This document shows, one piece after another, positions 41,436-50,549 of a DNA stretch of 64,000 nt. Position 1 is the stretch's first letter. Each line of letters begins with the position of its first letter. Position numbers and translations under genes: made by a program. The notes below the pieces were generated by a model. That model saw nothing but the letters and a program-made list of their open reading frames with translations, had not been told where the DNA came from and did not search any database. Source of the stretch: Streptomyces broussonetiae (GTDB taxonomy: Bacteria > Actinomycetota > Actinomycetes > Streptomycetales > Streptomycetaceae); NCBI RefSeq assembly GCF_009796285.1, contig NZ_CP047020.1, forward strand, positions 9,300,001-9,364,000, in the 5' to 3' direction.

Positions 41436-42272
41436 ATGGGCACACCACTGGGGGACTTCATCCGCGCCAAGCGCGACAGCATCCAGCCCGAGACGCTCGG
41501 CCTGCCCGACCACGGCCGCCGCCGCTCGCCCGGACTGCGCCGCTCCGACCTGGCCGTGCGCGCCGGCATCAGTGTCGAGTACCTGACGCGGCTGGAGCAG
41601 GGCCGCGACCGCAACCCCTCCCCGGCCGTGCTCCACGCCCTCGCCGACGCCCTCAGCCTCGACCCCGCCGAGCGCGGCCACCTGCGCTACCTCGCGAAGA
41701 TCACCGGCGGCGCCTGCGCCGGCCGCACCCGGCCCGCCCCGCCGCCCCGCGACGTCCGTCCGGCCGTCCGCGAGACCCTGCGCCTGCTCGAACCGGGCGT
41801 CGCCGCCGTCACCAACCGCCTCGGCGACATCCTCGCCCACACCAGCGGCTACGCCGCCGTCCTCGGCGCGGCCGGCCTGCTTGACGTCCCGGCTCCGAAC
41901 CTCACCCGCTACGTCTTCACCGACCCCCGGTCCCGCACCCTCTTCCCCGACTGGGACGAGGTCGCCGACGAGCAGGCCTTCGACCTCTGGCTCGGCCCCT
42001 CGGCCGAGAACTCCGAGTGGCTCAGCACCGAACTCGCCCCCGTGGCGGGCCCCGAGTTCACCCGCCGCCTGGGCAACCACCGTGTCCCGCGCCGCGGCCC
42101 GCTCCGCCTCCAGCACCCGGCCGGACCCGAACTCCGCCTGCTGCGTGAGACCTTGGACCTCACAGCCGACGCCCAGCAGCTCCTCGTCCTTCTCCCCGCA
42201 GACGAGGACACCACCGCCCACCTCGACCGGCTCACCCAGCCGGCCCCGGCCCGCCTGCGGGCAATCTCCTGA
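41436..42272 (+). CDS. XRE-family regulator with MmyB-type ligand-binding domain
   Basis: 278 residues from the ATG at 41436. N-terminal helix-turn-helix (about 10-75): GDFIRAKRDSIQPETLGLPD, GRRRSPGLRRSDLAVRAGIS and VEYLTRLEQGRDRNPS. The C-terminal PAS-like MmyB domain (about 100-270) has LEPGVAAVTNRLGDILAHT, NLTRYVFTDPRSRTLFPDW and ELAPVAGPEFTRRLGNHRV. Actinobacterial members often control an adjacent divergently transcribed oxidoreductase, which fits the FMN reductase and AKR genes here (102 bases between the starts). Confidence 0.9.
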   Translation: MGTPLGDFIRAKRDSIQPETLGLPDHGRRRSPGLRRSDLAVRAGISVEYLTRLEQGRDRNPSPAVLHALADALSLDPAERGHLRYLAKITGGACAGRTRPAPPPRDVRPAVRETLRLLEPGVAAVTNRLGDILAHTSGYAAVLGAAGLLDVPAPNLTRYVFTDPRSRTLFPDWDEVADEQAFDLWLGPSAENSEWLSTELAPVAGPEFTRRLGNHRVPRRGPLRLQHPAGPELRLLRETLDLTADAQQLLVLLPADEDTTAHLDRLTQPAPARLRAIS

Positions 42273-42640
42273 ACGGTGGCGAATTCGACAATCCGGTCCA
42301 CGGACGACTTCCAGCCCTGTGCGGCATCCACGACAAGGCCGGGGGCATCGAGCGGAATCGGGACCCACGACACGACCGGCTGCTTCCCCCGCGCGATGCG
42401 GCGAAGGAGGTCGGCGACCACGCGATCGGCACATCAAGAGCGTCCGCCAGCAGGTGCTGAACTGAGTGGCACCAGTAGGGCAGACGCGGTTCGCTCGATC
42501 ATGGCTTCTGTGCTTCATGATCACCGGAGGATCTGTGCCTGCCGTCGCGTCACGCATTCTCGACCCGATCCGTGATCAGTTAACTCGCGTCGCTGCCCAT
42601 GCGTGAGGAGTGCCATCCGGGGGGCAGGGGGTCTGCCACA
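42273..42640. other. Stretch without an intact gene
   Basis: Short frames on both strands. Minus-strand text such as RGKQPVVSWVPIPLDAPGLV looks protein-like, but I cannot place it. Confidence 0.35.
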
Positions 42641-43090
42641 ACCCGCTTATCAGTGACGGGGTGGTCTTCGACCGTCTGGTGCAGGGCTTGGTCTTGGGCT
42701 GCGGATACGAGCGGGCGGCCGACGGTTCCTCCCGCCACCACCCTGCTCCGCCGCCGTGACGAGAAGATCGTGGGTGGGGTGATAGAGCCCCTGAGGCTGC
42801 TCGCGCCGGCCGCCTACGACCGGATGATCGGCCTCGGACTCGACCAGCTGTCCGCTGACGGCTGCATCAGCAAGGCCCCCTCCGGCGGCGACTGCGCCGG
42901 CAAAAGCCCCGACGATCGGGCGCAACAAGTCATCAAACGCTCGCAGTTGACGGATGGGCACGGCTTACCGCTAGTCACTGACCCGGCGCTTGCCAACGCT
43001 CGCGACCACTCGCTGCTGCCCGCCACCCTCGACCGCTTCGCCGATCTTCATCACCCTGGCCGGCACCGTTGTCACGGTCCGCTGCCTGCC
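42641..43090 (+). pseudogene. IS5-type transposase remnant
   Basis: Text in two frames: VFDRLVQGLVLGCGYERAADG, then VIEPLRLLAPAAYDRMIGLG, LDQLSADGCISKAPSGGDCA, GKSPDDRAQQVIKRSQLTDG and HGLPLVTDPALANARDHSLL. This corresponds to the helix-turn-helix end and the first catalytic block (L---AVD-C-(T/I)KAP-GGE-AG-SPVDRGK-G-KRS) of IS5-family transposases. The catalytic Asp position reads SADG and the second half is absent. Confidence 0.75.
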
Positions 43091-43295
43091 CCTACGCGCC
43101 TGGACTCCCTACCACTGAGGCACCCGCCCAAGAACCCCTCGCATTTACGACCTGCTGACGGATGCCCTGATGTGCTCGCGCAGTTCCTCGCACTTCGGTT
43201 ACTCAGCCGCCTGACCTGATGATGACCGGATCGGTCCGCTCCCGGACCCGATGCGGCCTGTCACCGCCCCCGCCCCCGCGGTCAGGCTTGGGGAC

Positions 43296-43895
43296 ATGAA
43301 CCGAGCACTGATCGTCATTGATGTCCAGGAGTCGTTCCGCGCCCGTCCGCTGTGGGCAACCACCTCCGACCCGAAGATCGCCGACCAGGTGAACCGCCTG
43401 GTCCAGCTCTCCCGTCAGGCCGGGGACCTGGTGGTGTGGGTACTGCACTCCGAGCCCGGCACCGGCGATGTCTTCGACCCGGCCCTCGGCCATGTCCGGC
43501 TGATGGAGGAACTGGAGCGAGCGGAGGGGGAGCCGCTGATCCACAAGACCTCGCACAACGCCTTCACCACCACCAACTTGCAGCAACTCCTCACCGAGCG
43601 CGGTATCCGTGAACTCACCGTCTGCGGCATGCGCACCGAGCAGTGTGTGGAGACAACCACCCGCGTCGCCAGCGACCTCGGCTACCAGGTCACCTTTGTC
43701 ATCGACGCGACCGCGACCAATCCCATCCCGCACCGCGACGCTCCCGCCGACCAGAGCGTCGGCGACCTGCTGGCCGACCCCCGAACGATGCCTGCCGAAG
43801 AGATCATCAGGCGCACCGCGTACGCCCTCGCCGGACGCTTCGCCACCATCGCGACGGTCGACCAGCTGGAGGCCGCAGCAGAACTTCAGGCATGA
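43296..43895 (+). CDS. Isochorismatase-family cysteine hydrolase
   Basis: 199 residues from the ATG at 43296. The catalytic triad of the isochorismatase/nicotinamidase fold is intact: Asp9 in LIVIDVQESF, Lys84 in LIHKTSHNAF, and Cys117 in CGMRTEQCVETTTR. The cis-peptide region and YQVTFVIDATAT follow. Nicotinamidase metal-binding His residues are not evident, so an amidohydrolase or isochorismatase-like activity on an unknown amide or ether is more likely. Followed by a GlxA/AraC-type regulator whose start lies 10 bases after this stop, which suggests that the regulator and enzyme form an operon. Confidence 0.88.
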   Translation: MNRALIVIDVQESFRARPLWATTSDPKIADQVNRLVQLSRQAGDLVVWVLHSEPGTGDVFDPALGHVRLMEELERAEGEPLIHKTSHNAFTTTNLQQLLTERGIRELTVCGMRTEQCVETTTRVASDLGYQVTFVIDATATNPIPHRDAPADQSVGDLLADPRTMPAEEIIRRTAYALAGRFATIATVDQLEAAAELQA

Positions 43896-43905
43896 TGACC
43901 GAATC

Positions 43906-44814
43906 GTGAGCCACATCGTCTTCTTCCTCGTGCCCGGAGTCCACTTGCTGGACCTGGCCGGCCCCGCACAGGTCTTCTCCACGGCCGCGGACTTCGGGCA
44001 CCCCTACGCGCTCACCTACGTCGCCGAGCAGCCACAGGTCTCCACCGCCCAGGGACTGCCGCTGGTGGCCGGGCTCGACTGGCCCGAACTCGGGGCCGAG
44101 GATCTGATCGTGGTGCCCGGCTGGCGGGCTGGCGCCCTGTCCGACGGCCCTGCTATCGGAGCCGCCTCCCTGCAGGCCCTCAGGGAACACCACGCCAGGG
44201 GCGGGACGGTGGCCAGCGTATGCGCCGGAGCCGAGGCGCTCGGCCGGGCCGGCCTGCTGGACGGCCGGCACTGCACCACCCACCACGACGTGCAGGACGA
44301 GCTGGCCTTGCGTCACCCCAGGGCGGTGGTCGTCCGTGACGTCCTTTTCACCGTCGACGACCGAGTGATCACTTCGGCGGGCATCGCCAGCGGCATCGAT
44401 CTGGCCCTGCACCTGGTCGCGACCCGGCACGGCCCGGCGGTTGCCGCCCAGGTAGCCCGGGACATGGTTGTCTACGCTCGCCGCAATGGCCATGAACCGC
44501 AGTCCAGCGCGATGCTCCGGCACCGGTCCCACCTCGACGACACCGTGCACCGAGCCCAGGACATCATCGACGCCCGCTTCGACCAACCGCTCCCCCTCCC
44601 CACGCTGGCCTCGGCCGTAGGCGTGAGCGAACGTACTCTCACCCGCCTCTTCAGCCGCGCCACCGGGCTCACCCCACTGCGCTACCAGCAGACCCTCCGA
44701 CTCGAACGCGCCGAGCACTTCATCAGCCACGGCGCGACAATCGACGCCGCCGCCCGCTCCGTCGGTTTCGAGGACCCGCGCATGCTGCGCCGCCTCCGCG
44801 CCCGCACGACCTGA
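43906..44814 (+). CDS. GlxA-type AraC-family regulator (DJ-1/PfpI + HTH)
   Basis: 302 residues from GTG 43906. The N-terminal DJ-1/PfpI-like amidotransferase domain (about 1-170) contains VFFLVPGVHLLDLAGPAQVF, AEDLIVVPGWRAG and the nucleophile-elbow-like VASVCAGAEALGRAGLLDGR with Cys, followed by TTHHDVQDEL. The C-terminal AraC helix-turn-helix (about 220-300) has DQPLPLPTLASAVGVSERTL, TRLFSRATGLTPLRYQQTLR and ARSVGFEDPRMLRRL. Such proteins regulate adjacent genes, here the isochorismatase-type hydrolase. Confidence 0.9.
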   Translation: MSHIVFFLVPGVHLLDLAGPAQVFSTAADFGHPYALTYVAEQPQVSTAQGLPLVAGLDWPELGAEDLIVVPGWRAGALSDGPAIGAASLQALREHHARGGTVASVCAGAEALGRAGLLDGRHCTTHHDVQDELALRHPRAVVVRDVLFTVDDRVITSAGIASGIDLALHLVATRHGPAVAAQVARDMVVYARRNGHEPQSSAMLRHRSHLDDTVHRAQDIIDARFDQPLPLPTLASAVGVSERTLTRLFSRATGLTPLRYQQTLRLERAEHFISHGATIDAAARSVGFEDPRMLRRLRARTT

Positions 44815-44959
44815 CTGCGTCTACTACGCTCAGCACGGGGATGCCTTTCGGACCCGCGCTGCAACGCGGACCTACTCGATGACCGGAGGTCGATCACTCG
44901 GGAAGGTACGCCCTCCGCGTTCCGCGAGGCACGCCTCCCGAGTCCGATCCACCGGTCTT

Positions 44960-45110
44960 GAGCATTGCTCTCGATCACCTTGCCGCTGCCCGCCCCGCTT
45001 CGGGGTTCAGTCTGGCAGCAACAGCTCTATTCGCGCCCACTGTGCATCAGCCAACGGCACGGCCGGGCCAACGGTCCGGTGATCGGATGCCTTGATCGCG
45101 GCATGGACCG
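44960..45110 (-). pseudogene. IS5-type transposase N-terminal scrap
   Basis: Minus-strand text HAAIKASDHRTVGPAVPLAD, AQWARIELLLPD, a stop, then TPKRGGQRQGD. The usual start of one IS5 subgroup is (V)PLTD-QWARIEPLLPDRTPKRGGRW-DHRE. The Arg before TPKRGG has become a stop and the rest is lost. Confidence 0.7.
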
Positions 45111-45520
45111 TAGGTCACAGAACCTCTGCCCTTGACTGTGGGCGTTGGCGGTCCCAGAAGAGGACGGTCAGGGCCATGCAGGAGGAGGCCGGGAACCACT
45201 CGTCCCGAAGGACGTTGTCGTCGTGGTCGAAGTGAGGATTCCCGGGGGTACTGCCGCCGTGTGAGGTCAGGCGGAGTGCGCCCCTGGCCGGCGGTCATCG
45301 TCCACAACAGACACCTGCCGAGCAGAGATGTGGTCGGGTACCCGGATCACAGTTGCGCCGAAGCACGGTGGTCGTCACCAACAAGGCGGGGTGATGCGAC
45401 CGTTCACGTCGTCCGGGGCATTCCAGGTGTCACCAACACGGCAAGCTACTTGTCACAACCGCCCAAATTGCAGCCTTGTCGTCAGCAAGGGTAGCGCTGA
45501 AGATCGCCCGTCTCGCCTAG
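45111..45520. other. Stretch without a recognisable gene
   Basis: Minus-strand text NVLRDEWFPASSCMALTVLF looks coding-like at about 45150-45240, but no family could be named. Nothing on the plus strand until the SnoaL-like frame at about 45521. Confidence 0.4.
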
Positions 45521-46036
45521 GACGACGGCGATTTCGCAGGACTCGGCATCCTTCTCACCGACGCCACCTTCGCAGGCAGCGGCGAGCCAGTGAGTGGCCG
45601 CCAGGCGATCGAGAAGATGTTCCAGGACATGCTGATCGTCTACGCCGACGGCACTCCGCGAACCCGGCATGTCACGACCAATATCGCCATCGAGGTCAAC
45701 GAACAGGCGGGCACGGCAGTCTCGCGCTCGTACGTCACCGTGTTGCAGGCACTGCCCGACCTGCCGCTGCAACCCATCGCCGGCGGCCGGTACCACGGTC
45801 GCTTCGAGCGCCGTGACGAGCAGTGGTGCTTCGTGGAACGACGAGTCCACGTCAACCTCGTCGGTGATGTGAGTCGCCATCTCCGCGAGATTCCCGCGCA
45901 GCGCTGGTTCTCCCAGGGACCAGGTCCGTTCCAAACTTCACCCACCACAGACACCCCGGCGAGTCGGCCCGTCTTCCGTACCATCGCCGTAGTCGAGCCG
46001 GAGACAAGCCCGAGCGGAGCCGAGCCGGGGCCGTAA
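45521..46036 (+). pseudogene. SnoaL-like (NTF2-fold) protein, N-terminally truncated
   Basis: After a TAG at about 45518 the frame is open: DDGDFAGLGILLTDATFAGS, GEPVSGRQAIEKMFQDMLIV, TRHVTTNIAIEVNEQAGTAV, YVTVLQALPDLPLQPIAGGR, YHGRFERRDEQWCFVERRVH and VNLVGDVSRHLRE. This is a SnoaL/NTF2-like fold used by polyketide cyclases and many small-molecule-binding proteins. The first helix is missing because of the stop. A GTG at 45590 could start a shortened product, but the fold would be incomplete. The tail after SRHLRE appears to be read-through. Confidence 0.6.
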
Positions 46037-46100
46037 CCCGTTGTCATACCCCTGTGGTGAGGTGTGGTTGGACGACGGAGAGCGGCAGGCGGAGGGGACG

Positions 46101-47459
46101 ATGGGTGAGTGCACGGCGTGGCGGCCGTTTCTGGAGCAGTGGAGCGCGGAGTGGATCGCGGGGCACGACCCGGAGATGGACGCGCCGCTCGCGCGGGAGG
46201 TCGTACGTGACACCTGGCTCGGGTTCGCGTCGGCGAGCGAGGACGAGGTCGTCGCGGCCGAGGCCCGGCTGGGGCGTCGGCTGCCGCCTTCGCTGCGGGA
46301 GTTCCTGTTCGTCACCAACGGGTGGCGGGACGCGGGTAACTTCATCTACCGGCTGGCGGGCACCGCGGAGCTGGAATGGCTGCGGGACACCGACGACCGC
46401 TCCTGGATCGAGGTCTGGGAAGACCTTGCGGAGGACGGTGTAGAGGAGGATGACGACGGTGAGGAGGCGTTCGGCGTGCAGGAGGCGAAGGTCCTCGCGC
46501 GCTCCTTGCGCCTGTCCCTCGAGGGTGACGCGGCGGTCATGCTGCTCGACCCGGACGACGTGGACGAGAACGGCGAGTGGGCGGCGTATTGGCTCGCCTC
46601 CTGGTCCGGCGAGGGACCGGAACGGTACGACTCCTTCTACGACCTCATGCGCCAACAGTGGGTCTCCTTTCACGCCCTGCGCAAGCCGCAGGGCGCCACC
46701 CGGGACCACTGGGACGCGGAGGTCGAGCGGGCCCGCTGCGATGCGCTGGCCGGGGCGGTCGACGGACCGCTTGCGGTGTTCGCCCAGGCGCACGAGTACG
46801 GGCGGGAGCGGGCCGATGTGCTGAGCATGCAGATGAAAGCGATGCTCGGCGGTTGGCGCGACCACGTCGCGAGCCTGACGTGGTACAGCCCGGACATCGA
46901 TGACCTCCTGCTCAGCCCGCTGTTCACCGCGCAACTCCTGCCGCTGCTGGTCCGGCAGGACCAGCTCGCGCACCCCCACGACCTGCGGCCCCTGCCGCGG
47001 CTCAAGGAGTACGCGCCCGCACCTGTGCGCGCGCTCGTTGCCGACTACGAGGCCCGGACGGCCCAGCCGGGCTTCCGGCTCACCTTCGGCGGGCCCGAGT
47101 TCGATGCGGCCGTGCATGCCGTCGCCGACCGCCTCGCCGGGCAGCCGGCCTTCCAGGCTCCCGACGAGCCGCCGATGCGTACGGGTCCGATCGTCGTCAC
47201 CCTGTACGCGGGCAGCGGCTCGCGGCCGGAACCCGACCCGCTGTCCGACCCCGCCAAGGTCCGCGCGGCCCGCGTGGCCCTGTGCGACGAAGCCTGGCCC
47301 GAACTCCGTGCGGCGCTGCGCCTGTGGCACCCGGTGTGCGAGGACCACATCGCCCCGATATCCCTGTTCGCCGACCCGGTCCTGGCCCAGCTGATCACCC
47401 CGGACCGCGGCCGCGAGATCCTGGCCACGCCCCGAGGTACGGGCCCCGGCCTCCAGTAG
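46101..47459 (+). CDS. SMI1/KNR4-domain protein
   Basis: 452 residues, with ATG 46101 following GGAGGGG. The N-terminal SMI1/KNR4 (SUKH) domain has EDEVVAAEARLGRRLPPSLR, EFLFVTNGWRDAG and FIYRLAGTAELEWLRD, then an acidic loop, MLLDPDDVDENGEWAAYWLA and YDSFYDLMRQQWVSFHALRK. The C-terminal 200 residues are helical and not recognised. SUKH proteins are best known as immunity proteins against contact-dependent or secreted toxins, and also occur as regulators. No toxin gene is visible nearby. A glutaredoxin-like gene follows 52 bases downstream. Longer starts (46041 and 46062) are possible. Confidence 0.8.
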   Translation: MGECTAWRPFLEQWSAEWIAGHDPEMDAPLAREVVRDTWLGFASASEDEVVAAEARLGRRLPPSLREFLFVTNGWRDAGNFIYRLAGTAELEWLRDTDDRSWIEVWEDLAEDGVEEDDDGEEAFGVQEAKVLARSLRLSLEGDAAVMLLDPDDVDENGEWAAYWLASWSGEGPERYDSFYDLMRQQWVSFHALRKPQGATRDHWDAEVERARCDALAGAVDGPLAVFAQAHEYGRERADVLSMQMKAMLGGWRDHVASLTWYSPDIDDLLLSPLFTAQLLPLLVRQDQLAHPHDLRPLPRLKEYAPAPVRALVADYEARTAQPGFRLTFGGPEFDAAVHAVADRLAGQPAFQAPDEPPMRTGPIVVTLYAGSGSRPEPDPLSDPAKVRAARVALCDEAWPELRAALRLWHPVCEDHIAPISLFADPVLAQLITPDRGREILATPRGTGPGLQ

Positions 47460-47511
47460 GCTGGGCGCACTGGCAGCCGGGGACAGGGATACCGTACGGG
47501 GGGGGAAGGGC

Positions 47512-47784
47512 ATGTCCGAGGAACGTGAGGGCGTCGTGATGTACTGGCGGCCCGGCTGCGTGTTCTGTATGAAGCTGCGGCTGAGCCTGCTCTTCACCCG
47601 CCTGCGCTACACCAAGCGGAACATCTGGCGGGACCAGGACGCAGCCGCGTTCGTCCGCTCCGTCGCCGACGGGAACGAGACGGTGCCCACCGTCACCGTT
47701 GCCGGGCACGCCATGGTCAACCCGTCGAAGCGACAGCTTCTGGACGCGGTCCGCACGCACGCACCGCACCTGCTGGCGTCCTGA
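47512..47784 (+). CDS. Glutaredoxin/mycoredoxin-like protein
   Basis: 90 residues from the ATG at 47512. VVMYWRPGCVFCMKLRLSL has the redox motif CVFC (Cys16 and Cys19). NETVPTVTVAGHAMVNPS contains the cis-Pro TVP loop and the thiol-cofactor-binding end. Size and sequence fit the actinobacterial mycoredoxins, which reduce mycothiol mixed disulfides, although mycoredoxin-1 itself usually has CPYC. It may be translated with the SMI1/KNR4 gene upstream. Confidence 0.85.
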   Translation: MSEEREGVVMYWRPGCVFCMKLRLSLLFTRLRYTKRNIWRDQDAAAFVRSVADGNETVPTVTVAGHAMVNPSKRQLLDAVRTHAPHLLAS

Positions 47785-48219
47785 CCTGGCGCGAGAGGTA
47801 ACGGGCTCGGGCCGACGGCCTGCGGGCGGCCCAGACGCGGTCGGTGGCCGTCGGTCACAACTCCAACGCGAGCCCGCTCTGTTCCGCATCGCACAGCGCA
47901 CCTCGACCATGTCGACGTAGATCCGGAGTACGACGGCCTCGACCGGCAGACAGGACAGTTCCGGGTGGCACGCCCGCTCCAGCCGTGCCGCAGGATGAGT
48001 TGGAGCGGGGCTGCCGGTCTCCTCGACCTCGGCGCGGCAGGGCACCCCTTTGTCTCGTCGGCGGGGCATCGAGCGTTCAGCGGCGTCCGGTCGCCTTGCG
48101 GCGTGCGTCCGGGTCGTCCCGGGCAGACCCGGACGCACGGGCTGTTCTGGCTCCCTTCCGAACCGGGACGGTCCTAGTCCCGAGTACCCGGGGCGAAGGA
48201 GGGGACTCGGGTGCTCACT
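47785..48219. other. Stretch without a recognisable gene
   Basis: Minus-strand text LSCLPVEAVVLRIYVDMVEV and RCAMRNRAG at about 47860-47960 looks like part of a protein, but I do not know the family. Otherwise featureless. Confidence 0.4.
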
Positions 48220-48861
48220 TCAGTCGACACCTTGCGGGTATAGGACCGCGCCGATCCGGTGCTTCACGTCGTGCTGCGGCTCATCTGCGGGCGTGGGAGC
48301 TGCGGCGACGAGGTCCTGGGCCAACTCCCTTAGCTTCCTGTTGGTGTACTGGGACTGCCGGCGCAAGACCCGCAGTGCCACATCTGCCGCCACGCCGTAC
48401 TGGGCCATCAGAATCCCGCGCGCCAGATCGATGTCCTCCTGGCTGCCCCTGGCCTTGCTGATGTCCTCGCTGGCGAGGTCGCGGGCGTGTCGGGCGACGG
48501 GTTCGGTGACGTCCAGGACGAAACCGCGCAGTGTCACCACACTGCCGGTGTCGTCCGTACGTCCGTCGGCGACCAGGACAACCGCATGTTCGGCGCCTGT
48601 GGTGTCCATGATGCGGTGGTAGCAACCGAACGGCTTGCCGTCCGCCATGACGGCCGCCAGGGCCTTCTCCACTGTTTCGCGGTCGTCTGGATGCTGGTGC
48701 TCATGGAAAAGTTCGTTCGTCGGTTCTACCGAGTCCGGTGCGTAGCCGTAGAGGCGGTACATCTCGTCCGACCACCACCAGGAGTTCTCGGCGACTCGAT
48801 ACACGAACACTCCGGTCGGCTCGTCTGCCTCGTTACCGATCGGAATGGAGTCCGCGCTCAC
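48220..48861 (-). CDS. PAS-ANTAR protein (putative RNA-binding antiterminator)
   Basis: 213 residues from GTG 48859-48861, which has a GGAGGAG ribosome-binding site seven bases before. PAS fold (about 15-125): FVYRVAENSWWWSDEMYRLY, GYAPDSVEPTNELFHEHQHP and GSVVTLRGFVLDVTEPV. ANTAR domain (about 140-190): SQEDIDLARGILMAQYGVAA and DVALRVLRRQSQYTNRKLRE. ANTAR proteins bind paired hairpins in RNA leaders to prevent termination. The PAS domain would sense a ligand or redox state. Such genes are numerous in Streptomyces, and the target is unknown. It stands alone. Confidence 0.9.
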   Translation of the reverse strand: MSADSIPIGNEADEPTGVFVYRVAENSWWWSDEMYRLYGYAPDSVEPTNELFHEHQHPDDRETVEKALAAVMADGKPFGCYHRIMDTTGAEHAVVLVADGRTDDTGSVVTLRGFVLDVTEPVARHARDLASEDISKARGSQEDIDLARGILMAQYGVAADVALRVLRRQSQYTNRKLRELAQDLVAAAPTPADEPQHDVKHRIGAVLYPQGVD

Positions 48862-49119
48862 GATCCGCTCCTCCCGTCCGAACGGTCTCGCTCCGACATC
48901 AGGGGGAACGGACCTCCTCCCCATGCTAAGGGTGAGGGACGTGCGGAGAGGTGACGCCATACGCGTACGGATGAAGGTGCGGATCACTTGCCTCCCTGGG
49001 GGGCGTGAACATCCCTGCAACGACCTGCAAGCCCCGGCCACCGGCCGCATCGACGGGACACGGCGCCCTCGCTTTCGGCGGCGTCAATCTCCTGGATGCC
49101 CGTGACGCAGACGGCTTCG

Positions 49120-49460
49120 GCTGGCTGGAGGCCTGCGGGCCTACCAGCACTACCGGGGGTGACCGGCGGCGGGCCTGCTGCGACGCCTGGTGCATGAAGC
49201 CGACGGCCGCAGCGCCGCACCGAGCGCCTGCGTGCTGGACACTCAGAGTGTCAAGACCTCCGCCGACGTGCCCGCGGTCGGCCGAAGCATCGACGCAGGC
49301 AACAAGATCGCAGGATGCAAGCGCCATATCGGTGTCGACACCCTTGGCCTGCTGCTGGCCGTCCGGGTGACCGCCGCCAGGATCTCCGACAACACCGGCG
49401 GCATCCACCCCGTCCGCTCGGCGGCCTGCGGCAGGCAGTCCGTCCACTGGTGATCTTCGC
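49120..49460 (+). pseudogene. IS5-type transposase remnant
   Basis: Text from about 49190: HEADGRSAAPSACVLDTQSV, KTSADVPAVGRSIDAGNKIA, GCKRHIGVDTLGLLLAVRVT, AARISDNTGGI. This is the first catalytic block and its surroundings of IS5 subgroup transposases (P-ACVIDAQSVKTS....DAGKK--GRKRHI-VDTLGLLLAV-VTAA---D). The catalytic Asp reads LDTQS. Both ends are absent. Confidence 0.8.
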
Positions 49461-49530
49461 GGAAGGCTGGCCACTCGAAGATCACCACCGGCCCAGCATC
49501 CCAAGAGTTGATCGGCTGCCCGACGCTCTC

Positions 49531-49642
49531 TCAGGTGAGGAACTCGTCGATGGCTGCCGCGATCTCCTCGGCGTGGGTCTCCAGGGCGAAGTGGCCGGTG
49601 TCCAGGAGGTTCGTATCGGATGCGGGCCCGGCACCGTTTGAT
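49531..49642 (-). pseudogene. C-terminal scrap of an alpha/beta hydrolase
   Basis: Minus-strand text NLLDTGHFALETHAEEIAAA, IDEFLT, stop at 49531-49533. This is the usual end of an alpha/beta hydrolase, where the His of DTGHFALE is the catalytic one. The rest of the gene is missing. Confidence 0.65.
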
Positions 49643-49959
49643 GTGACTGTGCGTCTCAGCCGGCCACTTTGGTGCTCAGCCGAGGGACCGAGCCATTGGG
49701 CAGGGATCTGAGCATCGAGGTAAGAGGCAGTTGTCCTGGCCGGGCAAGTTATTACCTGCTTTGGACATCTGGACGGCCGCAGCCCCTCTTGCGGGGCACC
49801 TCAAGCGACCGACGAAGAGCGCCGGCACAGCGCTGGAGCGTGCTTCAGGGGCCCGGTCTTCGGGACCGCGCGGGAGAGGGAGCAATCCGGTGACGGCGAG
49901 GTGGCGAACGCGCCTACCAGATAAGCCTGCACTGGCTGTTGTCGGCGCCGGCCGGGCCG
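49643..49959. other. Stretch without a recognisable gene
   Basis: 317 bases with only short, biased frames. Nothing recognised. Confidence 0.45.
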
Positions 49960-50451
49960 TCACATCAGTTTCATCAGCACGTCCGCGCGGGCGTAGTAGT
50001 CGGCCACCGGGAGGCGGTCGCGGGGGATCCTGACGAATCCGGCGTCCTCGTAGAGGTGGATGGCGGGGCCAAGTTTGCTGTTCGTGCCGAGAAACACCTG
50101 GGCCGCACCGAGTACGCGGGCGCGGTCGATCGCCGCGCCGACGAGCCGGCGGCCGATGCCGCGTCCCTGCGCGGCAGGAGCCACCGCCATCTTCGCCAGC
50201 TCGAACACCGCGTCTGGGTAGGCCAGGAGCGCCACGCAGCCAACGACAGCGTCGGCCCCCGTGGTACGGGCCAGCAGAACATCGCCGCCCGGGTCCACGA
50301 TGCGGCCGAACGGGTCCCCGAGGACGGCTCGGTCCGCTTCTTCCAGCGTGAACAAGCCCGATATCCACTCCTCGTTCAACACACGGAACGCGTCGGCGTC
50401 AGCCTGGGTGGCGATCGAAGAAACCGCGATCGGCGCAGGGGCGTAGGGCAT
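49960..50451 (-). CDS. GNAT-family N-acetyltransferase
   Basis: 163 residues from the ATG at 50449-50451. A single GNAT fold: DVLLARTTGADAVVGCVALL (strand 4), FELAKMAVAPAAQGRGIGRRLV (acetyl-CoA pyrophosphate loop Q-GxGxG), and AAQVFLGTNSKLGPAIHLYE then AGFVRIPRDRLPVADYYARADV. The CoA-binding motif is intact. The substrate is unknown; the long N-terminal part (DAFRVLNEEWISGLF) is common in acyl-CoA-linked detoxifying acetyltransferases. Divergent from the LysR regulator (98 bases between starts), which probably controls it. Confidence 0.88.
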   Translation of the reverse strand: MPYAPAPIAVSSIATQADADAFRVLNEEWISGLFTLEEADRAVLGDPFGRIVDPGGDVLLARTTGADAVVGCVALLAYPDAVFELAKMAVAPAAQGRGIGRRLVGAAIDRARVLGAAQVFLGTNSKLGPAIHLYEDAGFVRIPRDRLPVADYYARADVLMKLM

Positions 50452-50549
50452 CTGGTGGGCTTCCTTCCCCGTGGACTTCCCACCAGCCTCCGGCCAGGCT
50501 CACCCATACGTCCAATACAAGGATTGCCCATCATCAATAAGCTTGGCCT

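Noticed and set aside
40737..42557. 606-codon open frame on the minus strand upstream of the FMN reductase
   Set aside because: The first 400 codons are the antisense of the XRE regulator and have unnatural composition. Only the part from 41333 downstream is a real gene.
46101..47459. Toxin-immunity locus
   Set aside because: The SUKH domain suggests immunity, but no polymorphic toxin, secretion signal or second immunity gene is present around it.
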